Notes: generated by a model not told the origin, from the sequence alone. Shown: positions 17,645 to 27,945, counted from the stretch's first letter. The stretch is DNA of 64,000 nt from Fen-1258 sp947085815 (GCA_947085815.1 CAMTXU010000016.1:93973-157972), one strand, 5' to 3'. Made by a program: numbers and translations.

Positions 17645-18436
17645 TTGGATTTTACAATTGGAGTAATACTCGCTTTCGCTGTCGCCTATATCTCATATAG
17701 GGTACGATTTTTATCATCAAGCGGAGCAATCGCTACATTTCTTTTAGCAAGTGTTATTTCTGGATTGGGTGGAATTAAATGGTCGGTCCCGATTCTTACA
17801 TTCTTTATTCTCTCCAGCATCTTATCAAAGCTACGTAAAAGAAGAAACGCGGCGGTTGAATTTTTTTTTGAAAAGAGCGGAGTCCGAGACCACTTTCAAG
17901 TGCTTGCTAATGGTGGATTAGGAGGCGTTCTTATTATTCTTTATTCTATTCAACAATGCGAACTCTACTATTTGATTTATCTTGCTAGTCTGTCGGCAGT
18001 TTGTGCGGACACATGGGCAACCGAGATTGGAACCTGGAAAAAAAACAATACGTATAACATTCTGAATCTACAAACAATAGAACAAGGGAGTTCCGGCGGA
18101 ATCTCGATTATAGGTTCAATGGGAGCTTTAGCGGGAAGTATCACAATAACACTTTCGGGAATAGTATGGATAGAGATTTCTTATATTCAATATGTGATTT
18201 TAATTTTATCAGCGGGATTACTCGGAAGTTTTTTTGACAGCATTCTCGGTGCGACTGTTCAAGAACAATATAAATGCTCGGTTTGCAAAAAGGTTACAGA
18301 AAAGCAGATTCATTGCGGCATACAAGCCGACCATTTCAAGGGTTACTCATGGATTAACAATGATATGGTTAATTTTTTCTCAGGTTTGTCGGGGGCATTG
18401 ATAATTATCATTCTAAAAAATATTACAAGATTCTGA
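17645..18436 (+). CDS. DUF92 (TIGR00297-type) integral membrane protein
   Basis: This 263-aa protein has about six or seven hydrophobic segments and the signature CADTWATEIGT near residue 120, typical of the DUF92 family. Plant VTE6, a member, is reported to phosphorylate phytyl phosphate; bacterial members are mostly unassigned. The chosen TTG start follows a poly-T tract and has no good ribosome site, so the true start may lie elsewhere. It lies six bases before the TPR gene. Confidence 0.8.
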   Translation: MDFTIGVILAFAVAYISYRVRFLSSSGAIATFLLASVISGLGGIKWSVPILTFFILSSILSKLRKRRNAAVEFFFEKSGVRDHFQVLANGGLGGVLIILYSIQQCELYYLIYLASLSAVCADTWATEIGTWKKNNTYNILNLQTIEQGSSGGISIIGSMGALAGSITITLSGIVWIEISYIQYVILILSAGLLGSFFDSILGATVQEQYKCSVCKKVTEKQIHCGIQADHFKGYSWINNDMVNFFSGLSGALIIIILKNITRF

Positions 18437-18441
18437 ACTTT

Positions 18442-21408
18442 ATGAAAAAAATATTCTTCATAGTTTTCTTATTTACTTTGTCTATTTCCGCTCAGAACAT
18501 GAACAAGAAATTTATTTCCGCAATCAATTTTTATGAAGCTCACAATTTTGGAGCCGCTTACCAACTTTTTAATGAAATTTTTTCAGAAAAAATATTAGAT
18601 GAACAAAAACTTATTGCTGCAAAATATTATTCGGCGGATTGTCTACTCAATCTCGATCAGTTAGATGGTTCAGCCGCCGAACTCGAATATTTCATTGATC
18701 ATTTTAAGTACTCTAATTTTCATGAATCCGCCTTATACAAACTTGGAACTATCTATTTTGTTAAAGGAGAATACCGAAGAGCGCGTGAACGGTTGATTAC
18801 GTTGATCAATGAATATAAGTATGGTGAATATACAGGCTCCGCATATTATTGGATCGGTGAAGCTTACCTTGCCGAGAGTAAGTTTGTTGACGCTGAAGAA
18901 AATTTTAGAGAGGGAATTGCTCAAAAGCGGACTAATAAATTTATCGTTAATAGTATCTACTCCTTGGCTCAATCCTACGAAAAGATAAAGGATTTTAAGA
19001 GTGCGGTTGCAAACTACGATGAACTGCTGGCTTATTATCAAGATGATCCTTTAGCGCCAAAATCTCAAATGAGAATCGGGATCTGCTACTTCATCTTAAA
19101 TGAGTATGACAATGCGATCTTAGAACTCACCGATCCTCTTCTTAAAAAATTACCACACAAGGAATTGGTTGAAGCAAAATTTTTCCTAGCTAATTCATAT
19201 GTACGGCTAAAAGAATATAAAGAGGCGGCACAAGTTTTAATTGAACTTTTGGGCGACATAAAAGAACTGCCGATAAGTAATAAAATAAATTTCAGTTTAG
19301 CATGGATCTATTTTCAACAGACAAATTATGATGAGGCATATAAAATATTTAAAGAACTCGCCGGAAGCCTTGACGACACGCTGAAAGTTTCTTCATTGTA
19401 TTGGAGCGGTGAGTGCAAACGATATCTTGGAGATGATAAAACTGCCGGTGAAATATTTAAACAGTTTATAGAAAAATATCCGAGCCATCCTTTCGCCTCC
19501 AAGGCTCAGCTTGGTATCGGATCAGTTTATTTTAATCAGAGTAACACAGCCGATGCCGAAAAAGCCCTCCTCAACGCCACTATTTCCGAAGACAAAGCAA
19601 CTCGTGGAAGGGCATATACGCTTCTTGGGGAAATACGGCTGAACAGAAAGTTGTTTAATGACGCCAAAACATATTTTTTAGAAGCGGTGAAGCTTACACA
19701 AAACCAATCGGAACTTAATTTTAGGGCATCTCTCGGACTCGCAGTTTCTGAATTCTATTTGAATAATTATAGCGCGAGTGTTAAAACACTTGAAGACTTA
19801 AAAACGCGCGCTAAAAATTTTGAAAACGACAAGATCAATTTCTATTTAGCCGAATCGTATTTTTCACAGGGGCAATATTCCCCTTCGCTTAAAAATTACA
19901 ATTCCATAAAATCATCTTCCTCAGAGATAAACAAGCAGACTATTCTCGGAAAAGCTTATGCGTATTTTAATCTGAAGGATTTTCCAAACGCCATTTACTT
20001 TTTCAATGAATTCCTTACAAAGTACAAAAATGATCAGAGCACTAATGAAGTAAGACTACGGTTGGCAGACAGCTATTTTGCAAGTAAAAACTTCGACAAA
20101 GCGAGCATCATCTATCGCGACCTCTTTTCGAAAGAGAATTATGCTTTGAATAATGATTTAGCGTATTACCAGTACGGGCAGTCATTGTTTAAGGCGGGAA
20201 AATTGGATGAAGCTATAACCGCTTTCAAAAATCTTCAAGAGAAATTTCCCCGTTCTAATTATGCAGATGATTCGCAATATGTAATAGGCTGGATAAACTT
20301 CCAGCAGAATAATTTTGACCAGGCAATCAAAAGTTATAAGGAACTTCTTGTTAATTCTCCAAAGTCAACTCTGGTTCCAATTGTATATTATTCCATAGGT
20401 GATTCATATTTCAATTTAGGGCAGTACGATTTATCCATCGAGTATTATTCTAAAGTGATGGATGAATTTCCCAGTTCGCAATATATATTTGATGCAGTCA
20501 GCGGTATTCAATATGCATATGTTGCCAAAGAACAACCGGAGAATGCAATAAAATTTATCGATCAGTTTATCTCTTCTAATCCGTCATCCAAATTTAACGA
20601 TCAACTATTTTTTAAGAAGGGTGATCTGTTCTACAGTATCGAAAAGTATGATGAAGCGATAAAAATATATAAAGAGTTCATAGCAAACTATGCGGTTAGT
20701 TCGCTTATCCCCAATGCTTATTACTGGATTGGAAAAAGCGCGGTTAATATGAAAAATGAAACTGAGGCGATTGATAATTTTATAAATGCAAGAGCCCGTT
20801 CATCTAAATCCGATATTGGAATATCATCAGCAATCGAACTTGCGAATATCTACTCAAATAGAAAACAATATTCAGAGGCTGTCGGTGTACTTAAAGAAGC
20901 TTCAGACGCGGTTCCTACATCTAACCGTGTAGCGGAACTTTTATACCTTCAAGGTACAAATGAAGTTAAGGATAATAAAATTGGTGAAGCCTTTGCGACT
21001 TTTGAACAGATAATAAATTATTACGAGGGATCTATCTTTTCCGCGAAATCAAAAGTTGAGTGGGGAATGGTTCTTTTGCAGCAAAACAATTATGAGGCTG
21101 CCCAATTGCTGCTTAAGGAAGTTGGAGAGAAGAGAACAGATGATATCGGCGCTCAGGCACAATACTATTACGGTGTATTATTATTTAATCAAAATAAATT
21201 TGAGGATGCAATTAGTGCGCTCGTTAGAGTACGTTCTGTTTATGCCGCTTACGATGAGTGGTATTCGAAATCACTGATGAAATTGGGAGATTGTTACGTA
21301 AAATTGAAAGACAATAAACAGGCGCGAGAAATGTATCGTGCGGTACTGACCAGACACTCAGCCGGCGAATTAGCAATCGAAGCTAAAAGAAAATTGAATC
21401 AATTATGA
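18442..21408 (+). CDS. Large exported tetratricopeptide-repeat protein
   Basis: The 988-aa protein has a signal peptide (MKKIFFIVFLFTLSISAQ) followed by some 20 or more TPR-like helical pairs spanning nearly the whole length (units such as SALYKLGTIYFVKGEYRRAR and AYYQYGQSLFKAGKLDEAI). This predicts a periplasmic or outer-membrane scaffold. It overlaps the next gene, an outer-membrane barrel, by four bases, and both precede HU-SPOR, ExbB, ExbD and TonB genes. A part in an envelope machine is an inference from that order. Confidence 0.88.
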   Translation: MKKIFFIVFLFTLSISAQNMNKKFISAINFYEAHNFGAAYQLFNEIFSEKILDEQKLIAAKYYSADCLLNLDQLDGSAAELEYFIDHFKYSNFHESALYKLGTIYFVKGEYRRARERLITLINEYKYGEYTGSAYYWIGEAYLAESKFVDAEENFREGIAQKRTNKFIVNSIYSLAQSYEKIKDFKSAVANYDELLAYYQDDPLAPKSQMRIGICYFILNEYDNAILELTDPLLKKLPHKELVEAKFFLANSYVRLKEYKEAAQVLIELLGDIKELPISNKINFSLAWIYFQQTNYDEAYKIFKELAGSLDDTLKVSSLYWSGECKRYLGDDKTAGEIFKQFIEKYPSHPFASKAQLGIGSVYFNQSNTADAEKALLNATISEDKATRGRAYTLLGEIRLNRKLFNDAKTYFLEAVKLTQNQSELNFRASLGLAVSEFYLNNYSASVKTLEDLKTRAKNFENDKINFYLAESYFSQGQYSPSLKNYNSIKSSSSEINKQTILGKAYAYFNLKDFPNAIYFFNEFLTKYKNDQSTNEVRLRLADSYFASKNFDKASIIYRDLFSKENYALNNDLAYYQYGQSLFKAGKLDEAITAFKNLQEKFPRSNYADDSQYVIGWINFQQNNFDQAIKSYKELLVNSPKSTLVPIVYYSIGDSYFNLGQYDLSIEYYSKVMDEFPSSQYIFDAVSGIQYAYVAKEQPENAIKFIDQFISSNPSSKFNDQLFFKKGDLFYSIEKYDEAIKIYKEFIANYAVSSLIPNAYYWIGKSAVNMKNETEAIDNFINARARSSKSDIGISSAIELANIYSNRKQYSEAVGVLKEASDAVPTSNRVAELLYLQGTNEVKDNKIGEAFATFEQIINYYEGSIFSAKSKVEWGMVLLQQNNYEAAQLLLKEVGEKRTDDIGAQAQYYYGVLLFNQNKFEDAISALVRVRSVYAAYDEWYSKSLMKLGDCYVKLKDNKQAREMYRAVLTRHSAGELAIEAKRKLNQL

Positions 21409-22994
21409 AAAAAACTATTGTTATAATTTTTGTTTTTATTTCATCCTTACTCTTGGCTCAGACCGAACAACAGAGTATTGAACTTCCGGATTTCGTAATC
21501 ACGGGTAAACAGAGTATAAGTGTCCCCGTGGCTGTAAAAAAGAAACCGGATTTCATCTCAACTCTTTCGCAAGAATTTTTAACTCCACAGTTTGCGCCCG
21601 GAGAACTACCGCTGCTAATTTCGTCGGAACCGGTTCCCGTAAGACCCGAGATTAAATCATTTGCCGATTATTTTACCGGCACAATGAAGATTCAAGCGAG
21701 CCGTTATGTTTTGCCTATAGGTGAGCTCAATATTAATCAATCTTTTAGCAACTATCTTTTCAGTGCCAAAGCGTGGGGTTCTAATATAGAAGAGTATATT
21801 AAAAATGCCGGCTATAATAGCTCCGGAGTTTCCTTAACGAATGATTTTTTTGTAAGTACTAAATCCGGTTTCTTGCCAGGAACCAAAATAAAACTAGGAG
21901 CCGAGTACATCCGGGATTCATACCGATTATTTGCCTCGAACGCTCCAACATTCAAGCGTGAGACTAATAATGGATCGGCACTTTTGTCTATATCAAATTC
22001 GTATAACCGCTGGATCAATTTCGGCTTGGACCTGCGTGGGAATTCTTTTTCATTTAGTGAGAATGGACTTAGAGAGACGAATTTTTCATCCGGAGGATTA
22101 TTTGAGTTCAAGCAGAATAATTTAACAATCGGAGTAAAGGGAAACTACTCCAGACAAATTCTTGATAAGAATCTAAGCGGCAACAAGGGAGATGATTTTT
22201 TCTCCACTATCGGTTATGTAAAACTGTCTCCTTCGAATGACTTCATTTTTGCGGTAGGAATTAATTATGCATCTAACCCATCCAATTCTTTTTTTGCACC
22301 GTTCGGATCGATTGATTTCAAACTTAACAAAGGGTTAACTCTCAGCGCAGAATTTAATCCTCATGTAAAATACATTACGGTAACCGATTTTATTAAGCGG
22401 AATATTTATTTCAATCCCGGATTGACTGATAATGTTTTTATGGAATATAAAACCGATATTAACACCATGTTCAAATACGAATATGGAAAAATATTTGCGG
22501 TATCTCTAACAGCCGGCTATGCAAAGCTGAATAACTATTTTTATTTTGACGATGCATTAAATCCCGGGAAATTTGACCTCGCTGTTCTACCCGAAGTAAA
22601 ATCCATAATGGGCGGAATTAATATTATTTTTCTGCCGGCTAGATATGGGCATTTCCAGGGGGAATTTATTTACAGAGATGTAAAAGATCAATTTAATAAC
22701 ATGGTGCCATATGAACCAAAAATATCAGCTTCATTAACTTATGAATATAATTTTACTAACGGTTTTGGATTTAGCGCCGGTTATCATTTGGCTTATGATA
22801 TTTCAACTAATTTGGTTGCGGTCGATAAGCTTAACAATTACCATGACGTATCGCTTTCTATTAATTATGAAATAATTTATGGATTAAAACTGACAGCCGA
22901 CTTTAAAAATATATTGAATCGAACTAACTTTACATGGAGACAGTATCAAGAAAAGCCATTCGACCTTCTTGTTGGTATTGAATATCGTTGGTAG
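21405..22994 (+). CDS. Outer-membrane beta-barrel protein without plug
   Basis: The 529-aa product has a signal peptide (MKKTIVIIFVFISSLLLAQ), an N-terminal IELPDFVITGKQSISVP stretch reminiscent of a TonB-box region, and then strand-like repeats typical of TonB-dependent-receptor barrels. The C-terminal strand ends in an aromatic residue (LVGIEYRW). No plug domain is visible. It overlaps the TPR gene by four bases. It may be a partner pore of that TPR protein, energised or not by the TonB set downstream. Confidence 0.75.
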   Translation: MKKTIVIIFVFISSLLLAQTEQQSIELPDFVITGKQSISVPVAVKKKPDFISTLSQEFLTPQFAPGELPLLISSEPVPVRPEIKSFADYFTGTMKIQASRYVLPIGELNINQSFSNYLFSAKAWGSNIEEYIKNAGYNSSGVSLTNDFFVSTKSGFLPGTKIKLGAEYIRDSYRLFASNAPTFKRETNNGSALLSISNSYNRWINFGLDLRGNSFSFSENGLRETNFSSGGLFEFKQNNLTIGVKGNYSRQILDKNLSGNKGDDFFSTIGYVKLSPSNDFIFAVGINYASNPSNSFFAPFGSIDFKLNKGLTLSAEFNPHVKYITVTDFIKRNIYFNPGLTDNVFMEYKTDINTMFKYEYGKIFAVSLTAGYAKLNNYFYFDDALNPGKFDLAVLPEVKSIMGGINIIFLPARYGHFQGEFIYRDVKDQFNNMVPYEPKISASLTYEYNFTNGFGFSAGYHLAYDISTNLVAVDKLNNYHDVSLSINYEIIYGLKLTADFKNILNRTNFTWRQYQEKPFDLLVGIEYRW

Positions 22995-23015
22995 CTATAA
23001 ATTAAAGAATAATAA

Positions 23016-25361
23016 ATGAAACTAGCCGAACTTCAAAAAAAAATTGCAGACACTCTTGGAGTCTCAATATCTCAAAAGGAATTATCGTTTGAGATCTTTG
23101 TGGATAAGGTTTCCGAAATCTTGCACGAAGAGATTACACTCAAAGTTCCCAGCGTTGGCTATTTCCAGCTGAAGATAGAATCTGCGAAAAACCTTACTCA
23201 TCCAATCATTTTTTCTCCTCTGCCGGAAGATTATTCCCCCTATTCGCGCAGTCTCTATCTAACTATTGATGTAGCTCCGAAAGTTAATCTCAAGCCGGAA
23301 CTTGATTCAAATATTTTTAGCATAGGTGTAGGCAAACCTTTATTGCCCCTCTCTATAGATAAAATGCCGGATACCGAGACTTCCTATGCGATGCTGAAAA
23401 AATCTATTGAAGAGAGAGTTAAAGAACTCTTGATGGAGTCCGATCAGATTCCCAATTTTAATATTTGGGATGATTATTATAATTCTCCGGAAAAATATGA
23501 GGAGGGGTCTAGAGATGAAACAAAAGCCCAATTATCAGATCTGACTTCGGATTTAAAATTTAATGATGAACGTATATCGGATAAAATTCAGGAGGCTTTC
23601 GGCGATAATTTTAATTTGTTATCAAGCGACGCAGATTTTCCGCCCCGGTTGGATTACAATAAATTTTTAAATGAGGAGCAGCCATTAAAGGAAGAAGAAC
23701 CGAATCTAGAACTAAGTGAAATTTACTCTTCCGGTGACGAAAAATCGGGTTTGGAATCTATTATTGATGTTTCCTCAGACGAAGAAAAATCGGATCTTAA
23801 AAAAATAATTAATGTGACTGCAGAAGAGGAAAAATCGGATTCGGAACGTAAAGCCGATGATTCATTTTATATAAAAAACGCAGAAACTGAAGAGATAATT
23901 GAAATCACTACTCAAGTGGAGGATTTTTCCGCACTGATAGATTTAGAACTTGATGAAGTCACTACTGAAAACATTTCAATTTCCGATCTGCTTGATGATG
24001 ACGCTTCGTCTTTAGAGGGCAATCAAAACGTTGAAGCAGAAATTACAGAAGCCGAGGAGAGTATTGTTCCTATCGATGAAGTCCTGCCGAAGATACTTGA
24101 GGATGAGAAGAGTGAAGAAATTGAGAGTTTCTCCGAAAATGAGCCCGAACAAATAAATTCTGCTTTCGAAGAATTGCACAAATTGAGTACTGAACTTGAA
24201 GAAGAGGAAGTAAAAGAAGAAGAATTTAGTGAAGAAGCTCAATTTGAGCCTGAAGAGGAAAAAATCGAATGGAATTGGGGTGACGAATTAAGAGAAGAAT
24301 TTGGTATTCCTACTGCCGAACGAGATGACGCTAATTATGAAATGATTAATGAGGATATTTCCGAGAAAGAAGGAGATCTAAAATTAGTTGATGATTTTCT
24401 TGATGATGAAAAAACTACTCAAGACTTATTCTCGCGGTTGGAAAAGACACTTGAGAGAGAATTAAGTTATCCAGATAAATCAAAACAAAAAATTACGTCT
24501 GGAAAATCTGAACCTACTTTTGAAAGGAATAAACTAAAAAAAGTTGTAATGGAATTTTCAGGTCCTCCCGCGAAATATGAATTCATTGAAGAACGCCCGT
24601 CAGAAAAGGAAAGGCGGATGGCAATAACCTTGGTGGACGACAGAGGCGGGACAAAAGATAAAAAAATTTCTGATACGGATGAGGAAATTAGAGAGCAGAG
24701 CAGGGACTCATACTTCGGAAAGATGTTCTTAATCATTTTCGGAGCTTTTATTGTAGTTGGTGCGGTTGTGGTTTTTATTTTAATTAATGGGAATAACGCA
24801 AATCAAGTAGCACAAAAATTTAAGCCAGCCGAGAATGTGCAAGAAGATTTCAAACCGGATGCTGGAAACTCCGCATCATCAATGCAATCAATTCCTAAAA
24901 TAAACGATGCAAACACTATTACTGATGATGATTTTACTGATTTTCCTAGAACTGCCACATCACCGGTGCCGATAAAGGACGCTACCGACAGGCAAATATT
25001 TGAAACAATCAAAAAAGAAACGGCAAAGTTAAAATCATCCAAAAAAGCGAATGAGATTTCGGATGCAAAACAATCTAATCTGAAGTCCGATAATTCGGGC
25101 ATGAATAAATTAACTGCCTCGGATACGAAGGTTAGCAATAGAATATTTTACGATGGTAAAAATTATTATCTACAGGTCTCCTCCTGGCCGAATAAAATTA
25201 GAGCTGAGGAAGAAGTTATCCGCTTACGGTCTCTCGGATTTAATGCTTTCATCGTAGAAGCAAATTTGCCTCAGAAAGGGGGCATATGGTATCGAGTTCG
25301 TGTAGGTCCATTCATATCTGAAATTGAGACCGAAGATTTTCTGAAAAAAAATAATTTGTAA
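23016..25361 (+). CDS. HU-like domain, acidic linker, membrane span and SPOR domain protein
   Basis: This 781-aa protein begins with an HU/CCDC81-like fold (about 1-95; KIADTLGVSISQKELSFEIF, then VPSVGYFQLKI). A very long Glu/Asp/Ser-rich stretch (about 140-560) is followed by one transmembrane segment (about 570-592). The periplasmic end is a SPOR domain (about 712-781; YYLQVSSWPNKIRAEEEVIRL), which in known cases binds denuded peptidoglycan at division sites. HU-plus-SPOR proteins are known in Bacteroidota; the length of the acidic linker here is notable. It is followed by exbB. Confidence 0.85.
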   Translation: MKLAELQKKIADTLGVSISQKELSFEIFVDKVSEILHEEITLKVPSVGYFQLKIESAKNLTHPIIFSPLPEDYSPYSRSLYLTIDVAPKVNLKPELDSNIFSIGVGKPLLPLSIDKMPDTETSYAMLKKSIEERVKELLMESDQIPNFNIWDDYYNSPEKYEEGSRDETKAQLSDLTSDLKFNDERISDKIQEAFGDNFNLLSSDADFPPRLDYNKFLNEEQPLKEEEPNLELSEIYSSGDEKSGLESIIDVSSDEEKSDLKKIINVTAEEEKSDSERKADDSFYIKNAETEEIIEITTQVEDFSALIDLELDEVTTENISISDLLDDDASSLEGNQNVEAEITEAEESIVPIDEVLPKILEDEKSEEIESFSENEPEQINSAFEELHKLSTELEEEEVKEEEFSEEAQFEPEEEKIEWNWGDELREEFGIPTAERDDANYEMINEDISEKEGDLKLVDDFLDDEKTTQDLFSRLEKTLERELSYPDKSKQKITSGKSEPTFERNKLKKVVMEFSGPPAKYEFIEERPSEKERRMAITLVDDRGGTKDKKISDTDEEIREQSRDSYFGKMFLIIFGAFIVVGAVVVFILINGNNANQVAQKFKPAENVQEDFKPDAGNSASSMQSIPKINDANTITDDDFTDFPRTATSPVPIKDATDRQIFETIKKETAKLKSSKKANEISDAKQSNLKSDNSGMNKLTASDTKVSNRIFYDGKNYYLQVSSWPNKIRAEEEVIRLRSLGFNAFIVEANLPQKGGIWYRVRVGPFISEIETEDFLKKNNL

Positions 25362-25380
25362 AAATTCCAAAAAGGTTATT

Positions 25381-26028
25381 ATGCAATTGATCGAAATGTT
25401 CTTAAAAGGCGGATTTGTGATGTGGCCTATCCTTGTTTGTTCTATCATAGCTCTGGCAATCGCAATCGAAAAATTTATTGTCATTCGAAAAGCGAAAATA
25501 AATGTACCCGCATTTTCTATTAAGATTCGGGGGATATTAAAAAAGAAAGATATTGTGGGTGCAATGGGATACTGCATGGAAGAAAAATCTCCGATCTCCA
25601 ACATAATCCGTCGCGGATTAAAAAAGATTAAGTTTGGCAGAAAAAGAGTGTTAGAAGCCATTGAGGTTGCCGGTAAGCAGGAGATAAGCAAACTTGAAAA
25701 AGGACTTTCAACACTTGCTACTGTAGCTGGCGCTGCGCCAATGTTAGGATTTCTTGGAACCGTGACCGGAATGATTGCGGCATTTATGAAAATTCAGGAA
25801 TTGCAGGGAAGCGCTAGTCCCTCAGATCTCGCATCGGGAATCTGGGAAGCTCTGCTTACAACCGCATTTGGATTGTTCATCGGAATACCTGCTCTCGCAC
25901 TGTATAATTATTTTGTTAGCCTCATTAAAAAAATTGTTCTGGATATGGAACGAGTCGCTACAGATGTTTTGGATGTACTAGACGAAACTGAAAAAGATTT
26001 TTCTGATGATGAAGAATTTGAACTATAG
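25381..26028 (+). CDS. exbB: MotA/TolQ/ExbB proton channel protein
   Basis: The 215-aa protein has an N-terminal membrane span (FVMWPILVCSIIALAIAI) and the paired helices typical of ExbB/TolQ (GAAPMLGFLGTVTGMIAAF, then GIWEALLTTAFGLFIGIPAL). With ExbD it forms the proton-driven motor that energises TonB. exbD begins nine bases later, and a tonB gene follows, giving a complete set. A TolQ role is possible because the two families are close, but the TonB-type third gene favours ExbB. Confidence 0.93.
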   Translation: MQLIEMFLKGGFVMWPILVCSIIALAIAIEKFIVIRKAKINVPAFSIKIRGILKKKDIVGAMGYCMEEKSPISNIIRRGLKKIKFGRKRVLEAIEVAGKQEISKLEKGLSTLATVAGAAPMLGFLGTVTGMIAAFMKIQELQGSASPSDLASGIWEALLTTAFGLFIGIPALALYNYFVSLIKKIVLDMERVATDVLDVLDETEKDFSDDEEFEL

Positions 26029-26036
26029 GAGCCAGA

Positions 26037-26441
26037 ATGAAAATTGAATCTTCTCATCGCGTAATTAATATGTTTAATTTTTCGTCGTTGACTGATATAG
26101 TGATGCTGCTCCTGATTTTTTTCCTTTTATCGTCTCAGTTTGTAATGCAGACCGGCGTAAAGGTAAAATTACCGGGAGCTAAAAATAACGAACAAGCGCA
26201 GCCGACAAATTTTTCGGTAACAATTACAGATAAGAACAAAATATATGTTGGAAACGAAGAAGTTGGTATGGCGTCTTTAGGTGCAAAGCTTTCCTCCGCA
26301 AGAAATTCTAATGTGAATGAAACTCTTACTATCAGAGCAGATAAATCCGTTAAGATAGATTTAATTATCCAGGTGTTAGACGCGGCTAAAGGAATTGGTA
26401 TAGATAAATTTACAATACAAACAGAAAAAATTTCTTTCTAA
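26037..26441 (+). CDS. exbD: ExbD/TolR family biopolymer transport protein
   Basis: This 134-aa protein has a single N-terminal span (LTDIVMLLLIFFLLSSQFVM) with the essential membrane aspartate in NFSSLTDIVMLL, and a small periplasmic domain ending VLDAAKGIGIDKFTIQTEK. It partners ExbB in the motor. The stop overlaps the tonB ATG by one base. Confidence 0.93.
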   Translation: MKIESSHRVINMFNFSSLTDIVMLLLIFFLLSSQFVMQTGVKVKLPGAKNNEQAQPTNFSVTITDKNKIYVGNEEVGMASLGAKLSSARNSNVNETLTIRADKSVKIDLIIQVLDAAKGIGIDKFTIQTEKISF

Positions 26442-27130
26442 TGCAAATTAAAGAACCAAGAAATATCTCCTATATTGCTTCAATTTCATTTCATCTATTA
26501 CTTGCGGTACTATTTTTATTTATAAAGATATCAACAGATTCTCCGGCGGAGGATTATCTATTGGTCGGTTTCGGATCTGGCAGCGGGTTAGGCAACCCGA
26601 GTGCAGTTGGAACAACAAAAACGGTTGATGAAAATAAATCGAAGCCGGAAAAAACTCTCGATAAAAAAGAGAAATTGAAAAACGTTGATCTCCCCAAAGC
26701 AGTTAGGACAGATGATAATAATATAATCGCGAAAACTGAAAAGGAGAAAGCAAAAGAAGAACTTACTGATTCCAAGGTTAAGCCTATTGTGAAAGGGGAG
26801 AATAGAAAAACGGGAAGTGAAATAGGCGGTGAAGGTGACGGCGGGTTTGGATTTGAACTTGATTTTGGCGGTAAAGGTCAACGAAGAATTTATAGTTACA
26901 ATTTGCCCGATTATCCCGAAGGTGTTGCTAAAGAGATTGACGTTAAATTAAGATTTACAATTCTGCCGGACGGAACCGTCAGTAAAATTATTCCCCTTAT
27001 TAAAGCCGATGCGAGACTTGAATTCGCCGCGGTCAATTCATTGCGGCAGTGGCGTTTCGAACCAATTCCACCTAACGCGAAACAAGTCGATCAAACCGTG
27101 GTAATTACATTCCCTTATCGTCTTCAGTAG
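26441..27130 (+). CDS. tonB: TonB family energy transducer
   Basis: The 229-aa protein has an N-terminal membrane anchor (ISFHLLLAVLFLFIKI), a Lys/Glu-rich periplasmic linker with a Gly-rich stretch (GGEGDGGFGFELDFGGKGQ), and a C-terminal TonB domain (about 145-229; DVKLRFTILPDGTVSKI, AAVNSLRQWRFEPIP). The linker is Lys/Glu-rich rather than Pro-rich. It would pair with the receptors encoded at 4578 and possibly 21405. Its last 26 bases overlap a convergent minus-strand gene. Confidence 0.92.
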   Translation: MQIKEPRNISYIASISFHLLLAVLFLFIKISTDSPAEDYLLVGFGSGSGLGNPSAVGTTKTVDENKSKPEKTLDKKEKLKNVDLPKAVRTDDNNIIAKTEKEKAKEELTDSKVKPIVKGENRKTGSEIGGEGDGGFGFELDFGGKGQRRIYSYNLPDYPEGVAKEIDVKLRFTILPDGTVSKIIPLIKADARLEFAAVNSLRQWRFEPIPPNAKQVDQTVVITFPYRLQ

Positions 27131-27419
27131 TAATTGGCGATTGACCGTGATCTTCTTTGTAATAAAATCTGTAAAAAAAATATTCCGCTAAGGCAAGAAT
27201 AGTTAGAGAGATCGCATCTGCATCGAAATGAATGCCAAATCCTTTAGCATCAATTACTAACTTTACAAGAGATGTAGAAATTGACCAGCCGACAGCGAAT
27301 AATACAATTATCAATGCAAGATTAATGAAGGCTGAAGAGAGGGATTCATCCTGCCATTTCTTTGTAAAAACAACAGCGACAAATACTATATGTGCGCTGA
27401 ATATTAATGCTGAGATCAT
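27105..27419 (-). CDS. Small membrane protein of unknown function
   Basis: I do not recognise this 104-aa protein. It has three hydrophobic segments (ISALIFSAHIVFVAVVF, FINLALIIVLFAVGW and ADAISLTILALAEYFFY) and a charged C-terminal tail. It is the last gene of a minus-strand group of membrane proteins and overlaps the end of tonB by 26 bases tail to tail. Confidence 0.6.
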   Translation of the reverse strand: MISALIFSAHIVFVAVVFTKKWQDESLSSAFINLALIIVLFAVGWSISTSLVKLVIDAKGFGIHFDADAISLTILALAEYFFYRFYYKEDHGQSPITTEDDKGM

Positions 27420-27422
27420 TTT

Positions 27423-27938
27423 CTAAAATTCGTTTTTTGTAGTGTTAATTCTACTGTTAATTATTTGTGCTCCTATTAATCCACCAACAGCGCCAAAAAT
27501 TGAGTTTACCATAAAATTATTTACCAGAACTGAAAAAGTGTAGAGTACAGAAAATCCGGTTGATAATATATCTTCGCGGACTCTTTGAAAAAGGGTTAGC
27601 ACTTCATTTTTTATCTCCGGACCCACGGGGAAATTATTTATCATCCGCTGGAGTTCAGGGAATGTTGAAATAATATCGTTTTGTTTTGTAATAAAAGTAA
27701 TAAATATTTCTAAAAAGCTCCCGAATAGAGCGGCGTAAAGTCCGGTTACAAGTCCAAAAAGTAGAGCATTCTTTGTCGTAATCCTCGAAGTACTTTTCGT
27801 AGCGCGTTGATTTAGCAGAAGAGAGATAAATGAAGCGAAAGGCAAAATAAAACAACATGAAAAACTTCTTAGAAGTGGTACAATTTGTAGTACTCCGGCG
27901 CCAAAACCGCAGACTAATGAGGACATATATTTTTTCAC
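27423..27938 (-). CDS. Membrane protein of unknown function
   Basis: This 171-aa protein has about four hydrophobic segments arranged as two N-terminal spans, a Gly-rich span (NALLFGLVTGLYAALFGSF), an amphipathic loop, and a C-terminal span (NSIFGAVGGLIGAQII). The layout recalls small DUF4199-like proteins, but I cannot confirm that. It lies 3 bases upstream of the 104-aa gene and 7 bases downstream of a DUF2085 gene, so they form one transcript. Confidence 0.6.
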   Translation of the reverse strand: MKKYMSSLVCGFGAGVLQIVPLLRSFSCCFILPFASFISLLLNQRATKSTSRITTKNALLFGLVTGLYAALFGSFLEIFITFITKQNDIISTFPELQRMINNFPVGPEIKNEVLTLFQRVREDILSTGFSVLYTFSVLVNNFMVNSIFGAVGGLIGAQIINSRINTTKNEF

Positions 27939-27945
27939 AGGAGAC

